A stretch of 64,000 nt of DNA from Clostridiales bacterium (GTDB lineage: Bacteria > Bacillota > Clostridia > Oscillospirales > Oscillospiraceae). Under the pieces are notes generated by a model. It saw only the letters and a list, made by a program, of their open reading frames with translations, ran no database searches and had not been told where the DNA came from. Location of the stretch: positions 34,255 through 98,254 of the forward strand of contig JAQXJB010000029.1 of the NCBI GenBank assembly GCA_029008095.1, in the 5' to 3' direction. The first letter of the stretch is position 1, and each line of letters begins with the position of its first letter. The position numbers and the translations under genes are program-made. Shown here one piece after another: positions 18,735 to 28,183 of this stretch.

Positions 18735-21078
18735 CGCAGACACCGCAGCAGGAACCAATGCTGTGCTTTACGCGGTCATGCTCCTCAGCACGCTTGGCAT
18801 TATTGAAGCGGTCAAGAGTGCCCACAAGGTAGCCGGTGATGCGGCGGATGCGTTCAAACGGACCTTCGTCCTCGGTACGTCCGCAGCCGGGACACTGATC
18901 CTTGATGATGCCGGAGAAGCCGCAGACGGGGTCACGGTCTACCGGATGGTTTACAGAGCCGTAGCCAATGCCGCACTTCTGCATGTAGCGCACTACCTTC
19001 TCAAAGGCATCAAGATTGTCCAGAGGGTCTCCGTCCATCTCAATATAGGTGATGTGTCCTGCATTGGTAAGAGCATGGTAGGGAGCCTCTATCTGTATTT
19101 TCTCAAAGGCGGCGATGGGGTAATAAACGGGCACGTGGAAGCTGTTAGTGTAGTATTCACGGTCGGTAACCCCGGGAATAGAGCCGTAGATCTCGCGATC
19201 CATTCTTACAAAACGGCCGGAAAGACCTTCAGCGGGGGTTGCAAGGAGAGAGAAATTCAGACCGTACTTTTGGCAGGCCTCGTCCATCTTTGCACGCATG
19301 TGGGAAACTATCTCAAGACCCAGGTTGCGGCTGGTTTCGCTCTCGCCGTGGTGCTTGCCGACCAGAGCCACGAGGGTCTCGGCCAAGCCAATGAAGCCCA
19401 TAGAGAGCGTGCCGTGCTTGAGAATTTCGCCTATCTCATCGTTCCAATCAAGCTTCTCGCTGTCTATCCAGACGCCCTCGCCCATGAGGAAGGGGAAGTT
19501 GCGAACCTTCTTCTTTCTCTGAAGCTCAAAACGTTCAAGAAGCTGACCAATGATGAGCTCTATCTTGCTGTCCAGCATCTCAAAGAATACGTCGATGTCA
19601 CCCTTAGCCTTAATGGCAAGGCGGGGAAGGTTGACGGTGGTGAAAGAAAGGTTGCCGCGGCCGGGAGCGATCTCGCGGCTGGGGTCATAGACATTGCCCA
19701 TAACGCGGGTGCGGCATCCCATGTAGCCTATCTCGGTTTCGGGATGACCGGGCTTATAATACTGAAGGTTGAAGGGCGCGTCAATGAAGGAGAAATTGGG
19801 GAACAGACGCTTGGCGCTGCAGCGGCATGCCAGCTTGAAAAGATCGTAGTTGGGTTCTCCCTCGTTGAGGTTGACGCCGTCCTTGACTCTGAATATCTGA
19901 ATGGGGAAGATGGGAGTTTCGCCGTTGCCCAGACCCTGTTCGGTGCTGAGAAGCAGGTTGCGCATGACCATACGACCCTCGGGAGAGGTGTCCATACCGT
20001 AGTTGATAGAGGAGAAGGGAGTCTGGGCACCCGCACGGGAATTCATGGTATTGAGATTGTGGATAAGTGCCTCCATCGCCTGGAAGGTGGCGCGGTCGGT
20101 TTCCTTGGTGGCACGGTAGTGGGCAAAGGTCTGAGCCTTTCTGCATACACCCTCATCGCAGCCTGTGAGATCCTGCAGCCTGGGAAGCTCGGCTTCAAAG
20201 TAAGCATCGCAGTCCTCAAGCTTGGGATAAAGGCCGGTCTCGGCTTCAATCGCCTTACGGTTTTCCTTGAGAGTATCCTCCAGATCCTCGCAGTCAGCCA
20301 GAAGCATGAAGGCACGAGCCAGATTCTGAATATAGATGCGTCTGAAGGTCTTGCTTACGCCTTCGGCCATGCTGTAATCAAAGTTGACGATACTCTGTCC
20401 GCCGTGCTGATCGTTCTGATTGGACTGGATGGCGATGCAGGCCAGAGCGGCATAGGAAGCGATGTCCTGAGGCTCACGGAGAATACCATGGCCGGTGGAG
20501 AAGCCGTTTTTAAAGAGAGAAAGGAGGTCAATCTGGGTGCAGGTAGTGGTGCCGGTGGAGGCGAAGTCCATGTCATGGATGTGGATGTCGCCCTCACGGT
20601 GAGCCTTTGCGTATTCGGGCTTGAGCACGTACATCTCGAAGAACTGCTTCGCTCCCTCGGAACCGTACTTGAGCATGGCACCCATAGCGGTGTCTCCGTT
20701 GATATTGGCGTTCTCACGCTTGATATCGGAATCCTTGGCGTCGGCAAAGGTTATCTCCTCATACTTCTGCATAAGGCGAGTGTTCATCTCGCGGACGCGG
20801 CTGCGCTCGGCGCGGTAAAGTATATATGCCTTGGCGGTCTGGACATAGCCGTTGTCCATAAGAACTCGCTCTACTATATCTTGTATATGCTCAACGTCGG
20901 GAGAGTTGTTGCCCTCAACCTCAAGAATGGACAAAACCTCAGCGGCGAGGGTCTTGGCTGTATCCTCACTGCCCAGCTTGTATGTTGCGGCGAAAGCCTT
21001 GGTAATAGCGGACTCTATCTTTTCCAGTTCGAAGGGGACTATGCGGCCGTCTCTTTTTCTGATGCCATCTATGGTCAT
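18727..21078 (-). CDS. nrdD: anaerobic ribonucleoside-triphosphate reductase
   Basis: ATP-cone N-term; C-term CPGCGRTEDEG...RRITGYLVGTLDRFNNAKRAEEHDRVKHS glycyl radical region. Confidence 0.96.
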   Translation of the reverse strand: MTIDGIRKRDGRIVPFELEKIESAITKAFAATYKLGSEDTAKTLAAEVLSILEVEGNNSPDVEHIQDIVERVLMDNGYVQTAKAYILYRAERSRVREMNTRLMQKYEEITFADAKDSDIKRENANINGDTAMGAMLKYGSEGAKQFFEMYVLKPEYAKAHREGDIHIHDMDFASTGTTTCTQIDLLSLFKNGFSTGHGILREPQDIASYAALACIAIQSNQNDQHGGQSIVNFDYSMAEGVSKTFRRIYIQNLARAFMLLADCEDLEDTLKENRKAIEAETGLYPKLEDCDAYFEAELPRLQDLTGCDEGVCRKAQTFAHYRATKETDRATFQAMEALIHNLNTMNSRAGAQTPFSSINYGMDTSPEGRMVMRNLLLSTEQGLGNGETPIFPIQIFRVKDGVNLNEGEPNYDLFKLACRCSAKRLFPNFSFIDAPFNLQYYKPGHPETEIGYMGCRTRVMGNVYDPSREIAPGRGNLSFTTVNLPRLAIKAKGDIDVFFEMLDSKIELIIGQLLERFELQRKKKVRNFPFLMGEGVWIDSEKLDWNDEIGEILKHGTLSMGFIGLAETLVALVGKHHGESETSRNLGLEIVSHMRAKMDEACQKYGLNFSLLATPAEGLSGRFVRMDREIYGSIPGVTDREYYTNSFHVPVYYPIAAFEKIQIEAPYHALTNAGHITYIEMDGDPLDNLDAFEKVVRYMQKCGIGYGSVNHPVDRDPVCGFSGIIKDQCPGCGRTEDEGPFERIRRITGYLVGTLDRFNNAKRAEEHDRVKHSIGSCCGVCDE

Positions 21079-21093
21079 ATTGACTCTATCCTT

Positions 21094-21142
21094 TCACAAT
21101 ATCTGGTATAGCCGACAAAACTGTGCAGCATAGATATAGTAC
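21094..21142 (-). promoter_or_regulatory. possible tandem NrdR boxes upstream of nrdD
   Basis: TCACAATATCTGGTAT (~12/16 to ACACWATATATWGTGT) and a weaker second site around 21127-21142, about 33 bp (three turns) apart. Confidence 0.35.
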
Positions 21143-21380
21143 AACGCCTTTTCGCTTATGTCAATATCTCAACGAAAAATAATTGCAGGATTTTTGATTT
21201 CTATAAATGGACAAAAGTTGTATACATTTGGCTCATCCGGTGATATAATAAAATCAAATAAAAAAACAATGCGGAATGCGGAGAATAGCTCTTTATAGAA
21301 AAATTTTTAAGCAGCAAAAAATTTCAGCCACCAAATATTGGGGTGGGGAAGAAACGGAGAAGGAGAAAAGGAGGACGGCT

Positions 21381-22100
21381 ATGAACAGAACTCAACTCAA
21401 GCGTAGGGCGCGTCACGCATATATGGATACGCCCCGTCTCTATATGACCACGTTTATCTACCTTGTTATTCTGCTGCTGCTCACCATTGTAAGCAGCAAG
21501 ATAGACGCCATAATCGTTGCCTGGACAAATAATGCGCTTCGCTATATGGAAGCGGGGAACGTTATCCCGGTTTATTCAAAGCGGGAATGGGCCGCCACGC
21601 TCTTTGTATTTGTCATTCAGATTATGATACAGATACTTACCGTGGGCTATATGTCCTTCGCTCTTAATATCAGCCGACACCGCCCCACCGGCATGGCGGA
21701 CCTGGCTGACGGTTTCAGTATTACCTTTAAGGTATTTGCGGTCTATTTCCTTCAGGGGTTGTTCATAACGCTTTGGTCCATGCTCTTTGTCGTACCCGGC
21801 ATCATCGCCGCTTACCGCTATCGCCAGGCTTATTATATCCTGCTTGACGATCCTTCCAAGGGGCCTCTGCAATGCATCCGCGAGAGCAAGAAAATCATGC
21901 GTGGCCATAAGGCTGAGCTCTTCGTCCTTGATTTGAGCTTTATCGGCTGGTATATTCTCATTCTTCTCAGCGCAGGAATTCTCGCCATATGGATTCTGCC
22001 ATATACGGAGACCACATACGCCATTTATTATAATATGCTTCTTTATCCGGATGGTATTTTTCCGGCACCTCCGCTGTACGAGGAATCAAACAACGAATGA
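21381..22100 (+). CDS. DUF975 family membrane protein
   Basis: MNRTQLKRRARHA..., multiple TMs, LWSMLFVVPGIIAAYRYRQAYYILLDDPSKGPLQCIRESKKIMRGHK typical of DUF975. Confidence 0.88.
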   Translation: MNRTQLKRRARHAYMDTPRLYMTTFIYLVILLLLTIVSSKIDAIIVAWTNNALRYMEAGNVIPVYSKREWAATLFVFVIQIMIQILTVGYMSFALNISRHRPTGMADLADGFSITFKVFAVYFLQGLFITLWSMLFVVPGIIAAYRYRQAYYILLDDPSKGPLQCIRESKKIMRGHKAELFVLDLSFIGWYILILLSAGILAIWILPYTETTYAIYYNMLLYPDGIFPAPPLYEESNNE

Positions 22101-22105
22101 TAGCG

Positions 22106-22135
22106 GCGTCCCCTGCATTTTGATGCGGGGGACGC
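22106..22135 (+). terminator. intrinsic terminator hairpin
   Basis: GCGTCCCCTGCA...TGCGGGGGACGC. Confidence 0.65.
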
Positions 22136-22231
22136 TTTGTGTTTGACATTGCCGAATGCATTACGCTCTCTGGCGGCTGAATAGATAGGAGTATAAACCC
22201 GCCGATACTGGGCAAAATGCTTTAAGGTGAT

Positions 22232-22378
22232 AGTGTGAAAAAATCACATTATATTATTAAAAGCCCATCTGCTCGCCGCTTCGCTGCAGCCGTAGATGAC
22301 GGCTATAATCCCCATTTCGCCGGGGGAGCATTTCGTTTCTGATTTGTGCCGTTCATAGCGGCGGAATGGGGGATTAAT
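22232..22378 (+). repeat. interspersed structured leader repeat, copy A (upstream of ClpP-like gene)
   Basis: AGTGTGA...TCACATT palindrome; CATCTGC/GTAGATG hairpin; AATCCCC-ATTTCGCCG / CGGCGG-AATGGGGGATT long-range stem ending at ATG 22379. Confidence 0.85.
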
Positions 22379-23080
22379 ATGAAAAACGAAGAACTCACAA
22401 ATGAGGAATTTTCCGGGGACGAGCTGCTGCAAAGCGATATAATCCGCCTTGGTTCAGCCACTGCCCGCTCCTCTAAAGGCTGCATCCACTGTCTTACCAT
22501 CATCGGGCAGATAGAGGGACATATTCTGCTGCCGCCCAATAATAAGACCACCAAGTATGAGCATGTAATGCCTATGCTGGCTGCCATCGAGGAAAGCGAT
22601 GATATCGATGCGCTGATGATACTGCTCAACACTGTAGGCGGAGATATCGAGGCTGGGCTGGGGATAGCGGAGCTTATTTCGGGAATGAAGAAGCCTACGG
22701 CGTCTCTGGTGCTGGGCGGAGGGCATTCTATCGGCGTACCGCTGGCTGTCTCGGCGAAAAAATCTTTCATCGCGCCCTCGGCGGCTATGACCATACATCC
22801 CGTGCGGCTCAACGGGGTAGTGATAGGCGTGCCGCAGACCTTCACCTATTTCGAGAAGATCCAGGAGCGCATTGTAGCCTTCGTGACGGAAAATTCCTCC
22901 GTGGACAGGGATACCTTCGTGCGCATGATGCTTAAAACGGGAGAGCTGACTACCGATGTAGGCAGCGTTATATATGGTGAGGAAGCGGTGAACTGCGGCC
23001 TTATCGACGCCCTTGGCGGCCTTTCCGACGCGCTGGATTATCTGCACGGCGAAATAGAGAAGAGGCGGGAGAAAAAGTGA
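22379..23080 (+). CDS. ClpP-like serine protease (TepA/YmfB-type translocation-enhancing protein)
   Basis: GGDIEAGLGIAELI; VLGGGHSIGVPLAVSAKKSFIAPSAAMTIHPVR; adjacent to ftsK/spoIIIE as in tepA-spoIIIE neighbourhoods. Confidence 0.85.
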   Translation: MKNEELTNEEFSGDELLQSDIIRLGSATARSSKGCIHCLTIIGQIEGHILLPPNNKTTKYEHVMPMLAAIEESDDIDALMILLNTVGGDIEAGLGIAELISGMKKPTASLVLGGGHSIGVPLAVSAKKSFIAPSAAMTIHPVRLNGVVIGVPQTFTYFEKIQERIVAFVTENSSVDRDTFVRMMLKTGELTTDVGSVIYGEEAVNCGLIDALGGLSDALDYLHGEIEKRREKK

Positions 23081-23157
23081 TTGCGAATATTTGTACGCTG
23101 TGATATACTGCTAAAATATAGACGTATAATTACTTTCCCGAACAGAGGTGCATATAA

Positions 23158-25821
23158 ATGCCTGCAAAAAAGGGCACAACAAAAAATACAAGCAGCAGGA
23201 AAACAGGAAAAAAGCCTGCCAAGTCCTCGGCGTCCGGCTCTTCCGCCAAGACTGCTGCACAGCAGCCGCACCGGCGCGAGATAGGCGCGGTGGTCTGTCT
23301 CTTACTTGCCATTTTCTCTTTCATTGGATATTTCAGCTCGGACGGCTGGTTCATAGACTTTTTCCGTTCTTTCCTCTCGGGGCTTGTGGGCAGAGGCTTT
23401 TATCTCTTTCCGCCAGCACTGCTGCTGGGCGCGTACATATTGTTCTTCCACAGGGGACGCCCTGTGAGGCTGCGCCTTGCCTGCGCTCTGCTCATCCCCC
23501 TCATGCTTGGAGCGGTACTCCATCTTTTTGGCTGCAAAACCGAATATGAATGGTCATGGAATGTCATTTCCACTCTTTACAGAGACGGCTCCGCCGCAGG
23601 CGTTTCCTGCTGCGGTGGAGTGTTTGGCGGTCTTTTGGCAATGGGCTTTGGCGCTATGTTCGGCAAGGTGGGCGCGGGCATTGTCTTCGTGATAGCCCTG
23701 CTCTTCCTGCTGCTCATGGCATTCAACGCCACAATCAGCGGAATCGTTGATTGGTACCGCTCCAGAGAAAAGGTGGAGTATGAATACATACCCAAACCGG
23801 AGAAAACCAAAAAGGAGAAGCCGGAGGTTGCGGAGGAAGCAACGCCCGAACCCGGTCACACCACTGAAATAGCGGGTAAGACCCGCCACACAAGTCGGGT
23901 GATCGATTTCCCGGTGGATGATCCCATCAATCCGCCAAAAGAAGATAAGGACTCCTTCTTCGACAGTAATCCTGCCGTACCAACCCCTGATAAGGTGCTG
24001 AGCGGCGAGGCAGAGCCCGTACCTGAGAAAAAACAACCTGTAAATCCTGAGCCTTTACACCGTGAGGAAGAAGCACAAAAGGCGGCGAATGCGGCTGTAC
24101 CGGAGGTCTCTGAGCACGTTCCCGCTCAGTCTGTAAACGAGATAATGAAGCCGCTTGAGGAAGAACTGGCTGCCAGCAAGAAGATGGAGAAGCTTCGCAA
24201 CGAGGCAGAGAAGCGTGCGGCTTCAATAGAGGTGGCTGAAGCCATAGAGGAGAGTCTTGGCAATTCTGAGCCTGCCGCGTATGTGTATCCGCCCACATCA
24301 CTGCTGGCTCAGGCCAGCGCGGGCAGCAGTGCCGACGGAAAGACCGAGGTGGAAATGAATGCCCGCCGGCTGGAAACTACTATCCAGAGCTTCGGCATAA
24401 ACGCCCGCCTTGTGGATTATACTCGCGGCCCCTCCGTTACCAGATATGAGGTGGAGCTTGAGCAGGGTGTAAAGCTATCCCGCCTTACCAATCTGGCGGA
24501 CGACCTAGCCCTCGCACTTGGCGCTACGGGCGTAAGAGTGGCTCCGATCCCAGATAAAATATCCATAGTTGGCATTGAGGTGCCGAACAAGATAGTCAAC
24601 GTTGTCGCTCTGCGCGAACTTATCGAATCCAAGGAATTCACAGGCAAGAGCTCCAAGCTCTCCTTTGCCGTGGGCAAGGATATAGCGGGCAACCCCGTAG
24701 TTGGCGATATTTCCAAGCTGCCCCATCTGCTCATAGCGGGTACCACCGGCTCCGGTAAATCCGTCTGCATGAACTCTCTTATACTCAGCCTGCTCTTCAA
24801 GTCCTCGCCGGACGAGGTGCGCCTTATAATGATAGACCCCAAGATGATAGAGCTTGGCGTTTATAACGAGATACCTCATCTGCTGATTCCCGTGGTTACC
24901 GACCCGAAGAAGGCGGCAGGCGCTCTGCAGTGGGCCGTAGTTGAAATGATGAAGCGCTATAAGCTGTTTTCTGAGGTTGGCGCAAGAGACCTTGCCACTT
25001 ATAACACTGCCATCGTTAAGAAGGAGGGCGGCCAGACCCTGCCCCAGATAGTGGTGCTCATAGACGAGCTGGCCGACCTGATGCTGGTGGCCGCCAAGGA
25101 TGTTGAAGAATCCATTTGCCGCGTGGCTCAGATGGGCCGCGCTTCCGGAATACACCTTGTCATCGCCACCCAGCGTCCCTCCGCCGATGTTATAACCGGC
25201 CTTATGAAGGGCAATATACCGTCCAGAATAGCTTTTGCCGTTGACTCGGCTTTGAACTCCCGTATTATCCTCGATACGACCGGCGCTGAAAAGCTCATCG
25301 GTAAGGGCGACATGCTCTATTCTCCCATCGGTGCGGGCAAGCCTCTTCGTGTTCAGGGCGCGTTCGTCACCGACGAGGAGCGTGAGGCCGTTGTAAACTT
25401 CGTCAAGGAACGCAGCACCGCTCAGTATTCCGAGAACATCCTTGAGGAGATCGAGCGCAACGCTGAGAAGGATTCCAGGAAAGATAAGGACGAACCCGCG
25501 GAGATAAGCGAGGGTGACGGCGAGGTGGATGAACTGTTCAATTCCGCCGTTGAGGTCATCCTTGAGGTCAAGCAGGCTTCCGTATCCATGCTCCAGCGTA
25601 AGCTGAAGCTGGGCTATTCCCGAGCTGCCCGTCTTGTAGACCAGATGGAAGAACGCGGTATAGTCGGCCCCTTCGAAGGCTCCAAGCCCCGCCAGCTCCT
25701 CATCACCCGGGAACAGTGGCTGGCGATGCAGGGCATTGAAACGCAGGAAACCCTGCCAATGCCTGAGGATAATTACGTTCCCGAGCCTGAAGAAGACATA
25801 TCTGATGAACCAACAGAATAA
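23158..25821 (+). CDS. DNA translocase FtsK/SpoIIIE
   Basis: 4-TM N-terminus; HLLIAGTTGSGKSVCMNSLI; VVLIDELADLM; gamma winged helix domain at C-term. Confidence 0.95.
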   Translation: MPAKKGTTKNTSSRKTGKKPAKSSASGSSAKTAAQQPHRREIGAVVCLLLAIFSFIGYFSSDGWFIDFFRSFLSGLVGRGFYLFPPALLLGAYILFFHRGRPVRLRLACALLIPLMLGAVLHLFGCKTEYEWSWNVISTLYRDGSAAGVSCCGGVFGGLLAMGFGAMFGKVGAGIVFVIALLFLLLMAFNATISGIVDWYRSREKVEYEYIPKPEKTKKEKPEVAEEATPEPGHTTEIAGKTRHTSRVIDFPVDDPINPPKEDKDSFFDSNPAVPTPDKVLSGEAEPVPEKKQPVNPEPLHREEEAQKAANAAVPEVSEHVPAQSVNEIMKPLEEELAASKKMEKLRNEAEKRAASIEVAEAIEESLGNSEPAAYVYPPTSLLAQASAGSSADGKTEVEMNARRLETTIQSFGINARLVDYTRGPSVTRYEVELEQGVKLSRLTNLADDLALALGATGVRVAPIPDKISIVGIEVPNKIVNVVALRELIESKEFTGKSSKLSFAVGKDIAGNPVVGDISKLPHLLIAGTTGSGKSVCMNSLILSLLFKSSPDEVRLIMIDPKMIELGVYNEIPHLLIPVVTDPKKAAGALQWAVVEMMKRYKLFSEVGARDLATYNTAIVKKEGGQTLPQIVVLIDELADLMLVAAKDVEESICRVAQMGRASGIHLVIATQRPSADVITGLMKGNIPSRIAFAVDSALNSRIILDTTGAEKLIGKGDMLYSPIGAGKPLRVQGAFVTDEEREAVVNFVKERSTAQYSENILEEIERNAEKDSRKDKDEPAEISEGDGEVDELFNSAVEVILEVKQASVSMLQRKLKLGYSRAARLVDQMEERGIVGPFEGSKPRQLLITREQWLAMQGIETQETLPMPEDNYVPEPEEDISDEPTE

Positions 25822-25851
25822 TGCTAAGTACCAAGCAGTCAACGAAAAAAA

Positions 25852-25879
25852 TCGCCGCGCATCATTTGATGTGCGGCGA
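25852..25879. terminator. terminator between ftsK and spoVAE (convergent)
   Basis: TCGCCGCGCATCA / TGATGTGCGGCGA hairpin preceded by A-run. Confidence 0.7.
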
Positions 25880-25943
25880 ATTGGATTTCATGGGGACAAT
25901 GCTGCAAATATTTCACATCTGTGCCGCATGGTGCATCAGACGA

Positions 25944-26306
25944 TCACTTCTTCTCCTTGGGCTTGCATATCAGCGCCACGAAATAGCCGAAGAAGACGGC
26001 GGCGCAGATACCCGCGGCGGCAGCGGTAAAGCCGCCGGTGAAAATGCCCAGTAAGCCCTTTTCAGCAACAGCCTTTTTTACGCCCTGAGCCAGCGTGTTT
26101 CCGAAGCCTGTGAGGGGAACGGTGGCTCCCGCTCCCGCCCAATCGGCAAAGGGCTGGTAAAGTCCCACCGCGCCCAGCAAAACGCCAGCTACAACGTAGG
26201 AAACGAGAATTTTAGCAGGAGTCAGACTTGTCTTGTCAATGAGTATTTGGCCTATGGCACAGAGCAGACCACCAATAAGAAAGGCTTTTACATATTCCCA
26301 GATCAT
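25944..26306 (-). CDS. spoVAE: stage V sporulation protein AE (SpoVAE/AEb)
   Basis: GGLLCAIGQILIDKTSLTPAKILVSYVVAGVLLGAVGLYQPFADWAGAGATVPLTGFG. Confidence 0.92.
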   Translation of the reverse strand: MIWEYVKAFLIGGLLCAIGQILIDKTSLTPAKILVSYVVAGVLLGAVGLYQPFADWAGAGATVPLTGFGNTLAQGVKKAVAEKGLLGIFTGGFTAAAAGICAAVFFGYFVALICKPKEKK

Positions 26307-27325
26307 CCCTGCACCTCCTTGGATATAGCCACGGCGTGGCAGATACCGGGGATACTCTCACCCTGTCCCGAGGAGGTGGATGACATCAGCGCTCCTGTTG
26401 CGGCAAAGAGCACATTTTTATAGAGTCCTTCCTTTATGCCGTTGAGTATATGCCCGCACAGCACACCGGCGCTGCATCCACAGCCGGAGCCGCCGGCGTG
26501 AACGTCCTGCTCCTCACGGGAGAACATCATCAGTCCGCAGTCATCATAATTGGCGCTGATGTCCAGACCATCGTCACGGAAAAAGTCCAGCACTATGGAG
26601 CGACCCACGTCACCAAGGTCGCCGGTGACGATAAGGTCGTAAAAATCCGGGTTTCTGCCGGTGTCGGTAAAATGGCAGCTAAGTGTATCGTAGGCTGCGG
26701 GAGCCATAGCAGCGCCCATGTTGTTCGCGTCGGTTATGCCCGCGTCAACTATCTTTCCCGTGGTAACATGGGTGACATACGGCCCACTTCCGATGGAGCC
26801 GAGAATAATGCTGCCGGCTGCGGTTGCCGTCCATTGAGCCGTGGGTGTGCGCTGTCCGCCGTATTCAAGAGGAAAGCGGAACTGCCGTTCGGCGGAACAG
26901 AAATGGGAGGAGGTCACCGCCGCGCTGATATCGGCGAAGCCTCCGTCTATAGAAAGAGCGGCAAGGGAAAGACTTTCAGCCATTGTGGAGCACGCGCCGT
27001 AAAGGCCGAAGAAGGGAACTCCCGCATCACGCATGGAAAAGGCTGAGGCTATACACTGATTCAGAAGGTCGCCCGCGAAGAGATATCCTATTGCCGAGGG
27101 GGACACGGAAGCCTTGTCGCAGGCCATTGAAAAGGCCATTTTCTGCATGGCGGATTCGGCCTTCTCCCAGCTTTTTTCGCCGAAATAGGAGTCCTCACCA
27201 ATATAGTCAAAGCTGTCCTTCAATGGGCCTTCTCCCTCTTTTTTGCCTACCACACAGGCGTGTCCGATTATGGATGGGGGAGTCTGAAGAGCCACGGTTT
27301 GGGCTCCGATACGCTTGGTACTCAA
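26303..27325 (-). CDS. spoVAD: stage V sporulation protein AD
   Basis: QTVALQTPPSIIGHACVVGKKEGEGPL...FFGLYGACSTMAESL...HFCSAERQFRFPLEYGGQRTPTAQWTATAAGS; TTG start. Confidence 0.95.
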   Translation of the reverse strand: MSTKRIGAQTVALQTPPSIIGHACVVGKKEGEGPLKDSFDYIGEDSYFGEKSWEKAESAMQKMAFSMACDKASVSPSAIGYLFAGDLLNQCIASAFSMRDAGVPFFGLYGACSTMAESLSLAALSIDGGFADISAAVTSSHFCSAERQFRFPLEYGGQRTPTAQWTATAAGSIILGSIGSGPYVTHVTTGKIVDAGITDANNMGAAMAPAAYDTLSCHFTDTGRNPDFYDLIVTGDLGDVGRSIVLDFFRDDGLDISANYDDCGLMMFSREEQDVHAGGSGCGCSAGVLCGHILNGIKEGLYKNVLFAATGALMSSTSSGQGESIPGICHAVAISKEVQG

Positions 27326-27391
27326 AAAAACACCTCATTTGCCTGTACTAATCAAGAATTAGTATTATATTTAGCAAATGAGGTGTTTTTT
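27325..27391 (-). promoter_or_regulatory. perfect 18-bp inverted repeat whose distal arm contains the spoVAD SD
   Basis: AAAAAACACCTCATTTGC (27325-27342) / GCAAATGAGGTGTTTTTT (27374-27391); minus strand GAGGTG precedes TTG start at 27325. Confidence 0.75.
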
Positions 27392-27401
27392 ATATATCCA
27401 A

Positions 27402-28109
27402 TTAATTCAAAAATTCCAGCGCCTTTTCGATGGAATTACGGGCTTCGTCTGATAGAGGAGTGCCTGCGTTGCGATGGTCGAAGCTGACGGTGAATTCCGT
27501 TACGCTTGCCCGAAGCTTGTCCAGATATGCCCTGTTCAGAGCGGTGATATCCTCATAAAGGCTCTGATACTTCTCCGCCTTCAACTCACGCCGCCCGGCT
27601 TCAAGGATGCCTGCCGTATGGGTGACGCATATGTAGGGCTGGCTTCTGAACTTCTCATGAAACTTTTCGTCACTGTCCCAAAGGTAGGCTATGTTGGAAT
27701 AATATCTCAGCTCAGTGGAGCGGATACGCTTGCAGGCAAAGCAGGAGCCGGAAAGCGCGCTGAGCTTATCGCCGGCGTCGGCGTCGGGCTCTTTCTTTTT
27801 GAAAAATCCTTTCCTGCCGCTGACCTCAGTCTCCAGCAGGCTGTTCACGTCCGCCAGATGACTCTCAAGGATAAGGGCCAGTGCCAACTTGTTTTTTATG
27901 CCGCGCAGCTTGGCAAAATGCTCATGGCAGAAGCCTGCTTCGTTCATCTTTATTCTCACGTCGGGCTCCATCATTGCCGCACCGAGAACGTAGGTAAGGC
28001 TCGTTTCCTCAAGCGCCCGGTGCAGGCGGCACATGGGGCAGCCGTCGTGTTCGTCAAAGGCTTCGTTTATTGGTATAGTAAATATTTTTTCTGACAAAAT
28101 CAGCACCAT
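27402..28109 (-). CDS. DUF6062-like protein
   Basis: DEHDGCPMCRLHRALEETSLTYVLGAAMMEPDVRIKMNEAGFCHEHF conserved Cys/His architecture. Confidence 0.7.
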   Translation of the reverse strand: MVLILSEKIFTIPINEAFDEHDGCPMCRLHRALEETSLTYVLGAAMMEPDVRIKMNEAGFCHEHFAKLRGIKNKLALALILESHLADVNSLLETEVSGRKGFFKKKEPDADAGDKLSALSGSCFACKRIRSTELRYYSNIAYLWDSDEKFHEKFRSQPYICVTHTAGILEAGRRELKAEKYQSLYEDITALNRAYLDKLRASVTEFTVSFDHRNAGTPLSDEARNSIEKALEFLN

Positions 28110-28183
28110 CCCTGTTCTAAACCATGATTTTGTGGTACAATAATATTTATAATATATATTATTATAAACGGAAGCGTGCTTTT

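Noticed and set aside
18616-21111. 831-aa ORF antisense to nrdD/nrdG
   Set aside because: Antisense of a full-length glycyl-radical reductase; no RBS or domain.
22232-22378. Repeat copies as insertion sequences or MITEs of a resident transposase
   Set aside because: No transposase in the window, no terminal inverted repeats linking the two ends, no evident target-site duplication; the consistent start-codon docking argues for a regulatory leader, though dispersal by a trans-acting transposase is not excluded.
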